Positions 6,894 through 9,395 of a stretch of 9,395 nt of DNA are shown piece by piece. Each line of letters starts with the position of its first letter. The stretch's first letter is position 1. The position numbers and the translations under genes are program-made. Source of the DNA: Treponema sp. (GTDB taxonomy: Bacteria > Spirochaetota > Spirochaetia > Treponematales > Breznakiellaceae); NCBI GenBank assembly GCA_031264395.1, contig JAISEB010000234.1:1-9395 (forward strand), read 5' to 3'. The notes under the pieces are model-generated. The model did no database searches. It worked only from the letters and a program-made list of their open reading frames with translations, and had not been told where the DNA came from.

Positions 6894-7624
6894 TACTTCC
6901 ATCTCCTGTAGAGAAGAACCCTGGTGTTAAGGTAGAGAAACAGAAGCGTCAAAATGACAAAGAAGAAGAGATCGCGCATGTCGACGACGCCGCGGGTAAA
7001 ACTTTCAAAATGAAAGGAAAGCGACACAGAGGCGGCAAGGGACGCAAGGACGCCGGGAAGGGCGAAGTTCGCCGCGAGCCTGTTGACGAGCATTACCACC
7101 ATGAGCGCCGCGGCGCTTCCGAGAAAACTTCCGGCCTGGCTTTTTGAAAGGCTTGAAAAGAGGAGCCCCAGCGCGGCGGCGGCGGCGGCAAGGAGCAGCG
7201 CCCCAAGATATTCGGCGAAGATCACCCCGCCGTCAAAGCCGCCGAAGGGAAGAAGGCTCAGGGGAAGGGGAACGGTAAGAAGAAGCATGACGGCAAGGGA
7301 GGCCATGACGGCGGCAAATTTCCCCAGCACGAGATCCCACTCGGAAAAGGGCATGGTAAGGAGCAGTTCCATGTTCCCCGTCTTCCGCTCCTCGGCCCAG
7401 CTCTTCATGGTAACGGCGGGGATTATGAAGATGAAGGCCAGGGGAAAGGCGGCAAAGTAACCGCGCAGGGAAGAAACGCCCATGGCGAAGAAACGTTCAA
7501 CATAAAAAAACCAGATCGAGGTAAAGAGAAGAAAAAACACCGCCGCCCCCCAGGAAGCCGGGGAAAGAAGAGAGGACAACAGTTCCTTCCGGGCAAGGGC
7601 CGCGGCGCGGGGAAAAAATTTCAC
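6893..7624 (-). CDS. ABC-2 type permease, GldF-like
   Basis: A 243-residue integral membrane protein with about six helices (roughly 24-42, 57-75, 101-125, 135-157, 165-187 and 217-237). Between helices 2 and 3 lies the GldF/ABC-2 hallmark AEERKTGNMELLLTMP (77-92), followed by SEWDLVLGKF (94-103), which in this family marks the coupling region to the ATPase. It would form the membrane pore of an exporter driven by the adjacent ATPase. The start is GTG at 7622-7624, overlapping the ATPase stop as GTGA (4 bp), with GGAGA upstream at a suitable distance. Length is typical for the GldF-like family. The substrate cannot be inferred. Confidence 0.88.
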   Translation of the reverse strand: MKFFPRAAALARKELLSSLLSPASWGAAVFFLLFTSIWFFYVERFFAMGVSSLRGYFAAFPLAFIFIIPAVTMKSWAEERKTGNMELLLTMPFSEWDLVLGKFAAVMASLAVMLLLTVPLPLSLLPFGGFDGGVIFAEYLGALLLAAAAAALGLLFSSLSKSQAGSFLGSAAALMVVMLVNRLAANFALPGVLASLAASVSLSFHFESFTRGVVDMRDLFFFVILTLLFLYLNTRVLLYRRWK

Positions 7625-8571
7625 GGGGACTTCTCCGGCGCGTTTCCGCCCTTGTCAGGGGCAGTCAGCTTTACAAAGATGTCTTCCATGCTTGCGCGTT
7701 TTCTTTCCATCGAAAGGATCTTGAATCCTTCCGCCCCGGCCCAGTCAAAGAGGCGTTCCCCCGCCTCATCGCCGCCTCGCGAGACGGAAAGGCGGAGGCG
7801 GGCAAGATCCGGTCCCGCGCTTTCGGCGGAAAGAACGGTAAACCCCTCCCCGCCCCTCCCCGCCGGGGCGGAGGGAAAGCCCCTTACAAGCAGCTCCCAG
7901 ACCCCCGCCGTTCCGGCTATGTCTTCGGGCCTTCCCTGCGCGGCAACGCGGCCGCCGTTCATGATCAGCACCCGCGGACACACCGCCTCGGCTTCACTCA
8001 GGATATGCGTCGAAAGAATGACGGTCTTGCGTTTTCCCAGTTCCTTTATAAGAGAGCGGATCTCCAGTATCTGGTTCGGGTCAAGACCGGCGGTCGGTTC
8101 GTCAAGAACAAGAACAGGCGGATCGTGGATAAGGGCCAGGGCCAGGCCCGTCCGCTGCCTGTAGCCCTTTGAAAGGGTTTCCACGCGCCTGTTTCCAACC
8201 GGAACGAGAGCGCAAAGCTCAAGGGCCGCCCGGACGGCATCCTTCCGTTTCTTCACGGGAACAAGGCGCGCCCCGGCGGCGAAACGCAGGTGCTCCTCCA
8301 CGGTAAGCTCGCCGTACAGGGGAACGTTTTCGGGAAGATAGCCTAGACGCTTCTTTGCCTCCACGGGATCTTCCTCCACGGAGACGCCCTGTATGAGGGC
8401 GCTTCCTTCAGAGGGGAAATGAAAACCCGTGAGTATTTTCATGACGGTGGTCTTTCCCGCGCCGTTGGGCCCGAGAAGGCCCAGCACTTCTTCCTTCCCC
8501 GCGGAAAAAGATACGTCTTTTACCGCCTCAAAGGTTCCGTAGCGTTTACAGAGACCGCGCGCCTCTATCAT
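7621..8571 (-). CDS. ABC transporter ATP-binding protein, GldA-like
   Basis: A 316-residue cytoplasmic ATPase with every standard ABC motif intact: Walker A GPNGAGKTT (34-42), the GYLPENVPLY segment (77-86) typical of GldA/CcmA-like ATPases at the Q-loop position, signature LSKGYRQR (133-140), Walker B VLVLDEPT (153-160), D-loop AGLDP (161-165) and H-loop STH (187-189). The C-terminal part after about 225 is an accessory domain ending in SMEDIFVKLT, as in the DUF4162-type tails of ABC-2 exporters. It should power the GldF-like permease encoded immediately downstream. The ATG at 8569-8571 overlaps the RNase Z stop as ATGA; the preceding sequence has only a weak ribosome-binding site (GATGAA), so initiation probably depends on translation of the upstream gene. 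Confidence 0.92.
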   Translation of the reverse strand: MIEARGLCKRYGTFEAVKDVSFSAGKEEVLGLLGPNGAGKTTVMKILTGFHFPSEGSALIQGVSVEEDPVEAKKRLGYLPENVPLYGELTVEEHLRFAAGARLVPVKKRKDAVRAALELCALVPVGNRRVETLSKGYRQRTGLALALIHDPPVLVLDEPTAGLDPNQILEIRSLIKELGKRKTVILSTHILSEAEAVCPRVLIMNGGRVAAQGRPEDIAGTAGVWELLVRGFPSAPAGRGGEGFTVLSAESAGPDLARLRLSVSRGGDEAGERLFDWAGAEGFKILSMERKRASMEDIFVKLTAPDKGGNAPEKSP

Positions 8572-9395
8572 GGTTCATCGTATTCAATGGGAAAGACGGT
8601 ACGGTCGCGGGACAGCACCGTTTCGGGAAACACGGCCTCCGCTTCCCTCGCAAGCTGCTTCAGGTTGAACTCGGTGTAGCGGGGACTGTAGTGTATCAGG
8701 GCAAGTTTCTTTACCCGCGCCTCAAGGGCGATGCGGGCCGCCTGCTCCGCCGTCATGTGTTTCTTTTCCCTGGCGCTTTCCTCAAGCTCCTTTTCAAACA
8801 TCCCCTCGCAGACAAGAAGATCCGAACCCGCCACCTCTTTCGAAATTCCCGGAAAGGCCATGGTGTCGGTAACAAAGGAAAATTTCCGGCCGGACCTCGG
8901 CGCGCCAAGCACGTCGGAAGGACTGACTTCCCGGCCGCCCGGGAGGGCCACGGTCTCTCCCGACTGCAGGCGGGACCAGAGGGGGCCGCGCGGCACGCCC
9001 AGCGCCTCCGCCCTTTCGGGATGAAACTCGCCGGGCCGCATGTCTTCCTCAAAAACATAACCGAAACAGGGCTTGGTGTGCCGCAGGGAAAAACAGCGCA
9101 CATGAAAACATTCGCCCTCATAGACAATTCCCGGTTCGGTTATTTCCTTTACTATGATCTCGTAATTGATATACATATCAAGAACCCGCCGGTTCATTTC
9201 GATGTATTCGCCTATGCGCGGAGGCCCTATGATGTAAAGAGGATCGTCCCTGTCTACCTGCGAGGAAAGCATTAAAAGGCCGGGAATGCCGGTAACGTGA
9301 TCCGCGTGGGTGTGGCTCACAAAAACGGCGGATATCTTCTTCCATCTGAGGTTAAGCCGCCTTAAAGACACCTGCGTTCCCTCGCCGCCGTCAAA
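8568..9395 (-). CDS. rnz: Ribonuclease Z (tRNA 3'-processing endonuclease), N-terminus outside window
   Basis: The reading frame runs from the TGA at 8568-8570 to the right edge, giving 275 visible residues. It begins FDGGEGTQ, matching the conserved start-proximal FDCGEGTQ motif, so the GTG at 9371 is not the start and about 30 residues probably lie beyond the window. Numbering from the first visible residue, the metallo-beta-lactamase motif HTHADH is at 28-33, the HTKPCFGYVFEE region at 106-117, GVPRGPLWSRL at 133-143, the metal-binding Asp in FVTDT at 174-178, the HMTAEQAA motif at 213-220, and LIHYSPRY with its metal-ligand His at 233-240. These are the RNase Z hallmarks; the enzyme cleaves the 3' trailer of tRNA precursors using zinc. 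It is the first visible gene of the minus-strand operon and overlaps the ABC ATPase by 4 bp. Confidence 0.93.
   Translation of the reverse strand, partial: FDGGEGTQVSLRRLNLRWKKISAVFVSHTHADHVTGIPGLLMLSSQVDRDDPLYIIGPPRIGEYIEMNRRVLDMYINYEIIVKEITEPGIVYEGECFHVRCFSLRHTKPCFGYVFEEDMRPGEFHPERAEALGVPRGPLWSRLQSGETVALPGGREVSPSDVLGAPRSGRKFSFVTDTMAFPGISKEVAGSDLLVCEGMFEKELEESAREKKHMTAEQAARIALEARVKKLALIHYSPRYTEFNLKQLAREAEAVFPETVLSRDRTVFPIEYDEP

Noticed and set aside
9369..9371. GTG as the start of RNase Z
   Set aside because: The frame continues to the window edge and encodes the conserved FDGGEGTQ motif upstream of this codon, so the true start is outside.

Overview
The window is GC-rich, densely packed bacterial chromosome with eight recognisable coding regions, two of them cut by the window edges. 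No rRNA, tRNA, CRISPR array, insertion sequence or phage gene was seen. The gene set suggests a free-living or host-associated spirochaete (Treponema-like): a Maf/DUF115 flagellin-modification protein, a Memo-family protein, a membrane-bound degenerate GGDEF protein and a Gld-type ABC exporter. That assignment rests on overall gene flavour, not on a marker gene, and is tentative.

Left part (1-1891, plus strand): the tail of an unidentified upstream protein overlaps the start of a 572-residue motility-associated (Maf/DUF115) glycosyltransferase-like gene. The Maf gene carries a striking T8-C-G7 tract. It converges on a minus-strand Memo-family gene (2134-3003). The 242-bp gap between them is AT-rich and holds an imperfect ~98-bp palindrome (1907-2004) whose two arms are each built from three spaced CACRGAC-like units. 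It looks like an intergenic REP/MITE-like element that could also end transcription from both sides.

Middle (3004-4390): a compact divergent promoter region separates the Memo gene from a plus-strand two-helix membrane protein. That protein has a periplasmic sensor-like region, a Pro/Ala-rich linker and a C-terminal GGDEF-fold domain whose signature is degraded (KGDRG), so it is probably a non-catalytic signalling protein. A perfect TATAAT lies so close to its ATG that the mRNA may be leaderless.

Right part (4415-9395, minus strand): one tightly overlapping operon read right to left: ribonuclease Z (N-terminus outside the window), ABC ATPase (GldA-like), ABC-2 permease (GldF-like), GldG-like auxiliary protein and a DUF4340 protein. 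Successive junctions overlap by 4, 4, 1 (or 10, depending on start) and 20 bp, implying translational coupling. The last four genes form a complete Gld-type ABC system with two single-span or double-span periplasmic partners. Its substrate cannot be read from sequence. Coupling of this exporter to the tRNA 3'-end nuclease is the most notable genomic arrangement here. I did not find a clearly undescribed system; the best leads are the palindromic repeat, the homopolymer tract in the Maf gene, the degenerate GGDEF sensor with a possibly leaderless promoter, and the RNase Z-exporter operon.
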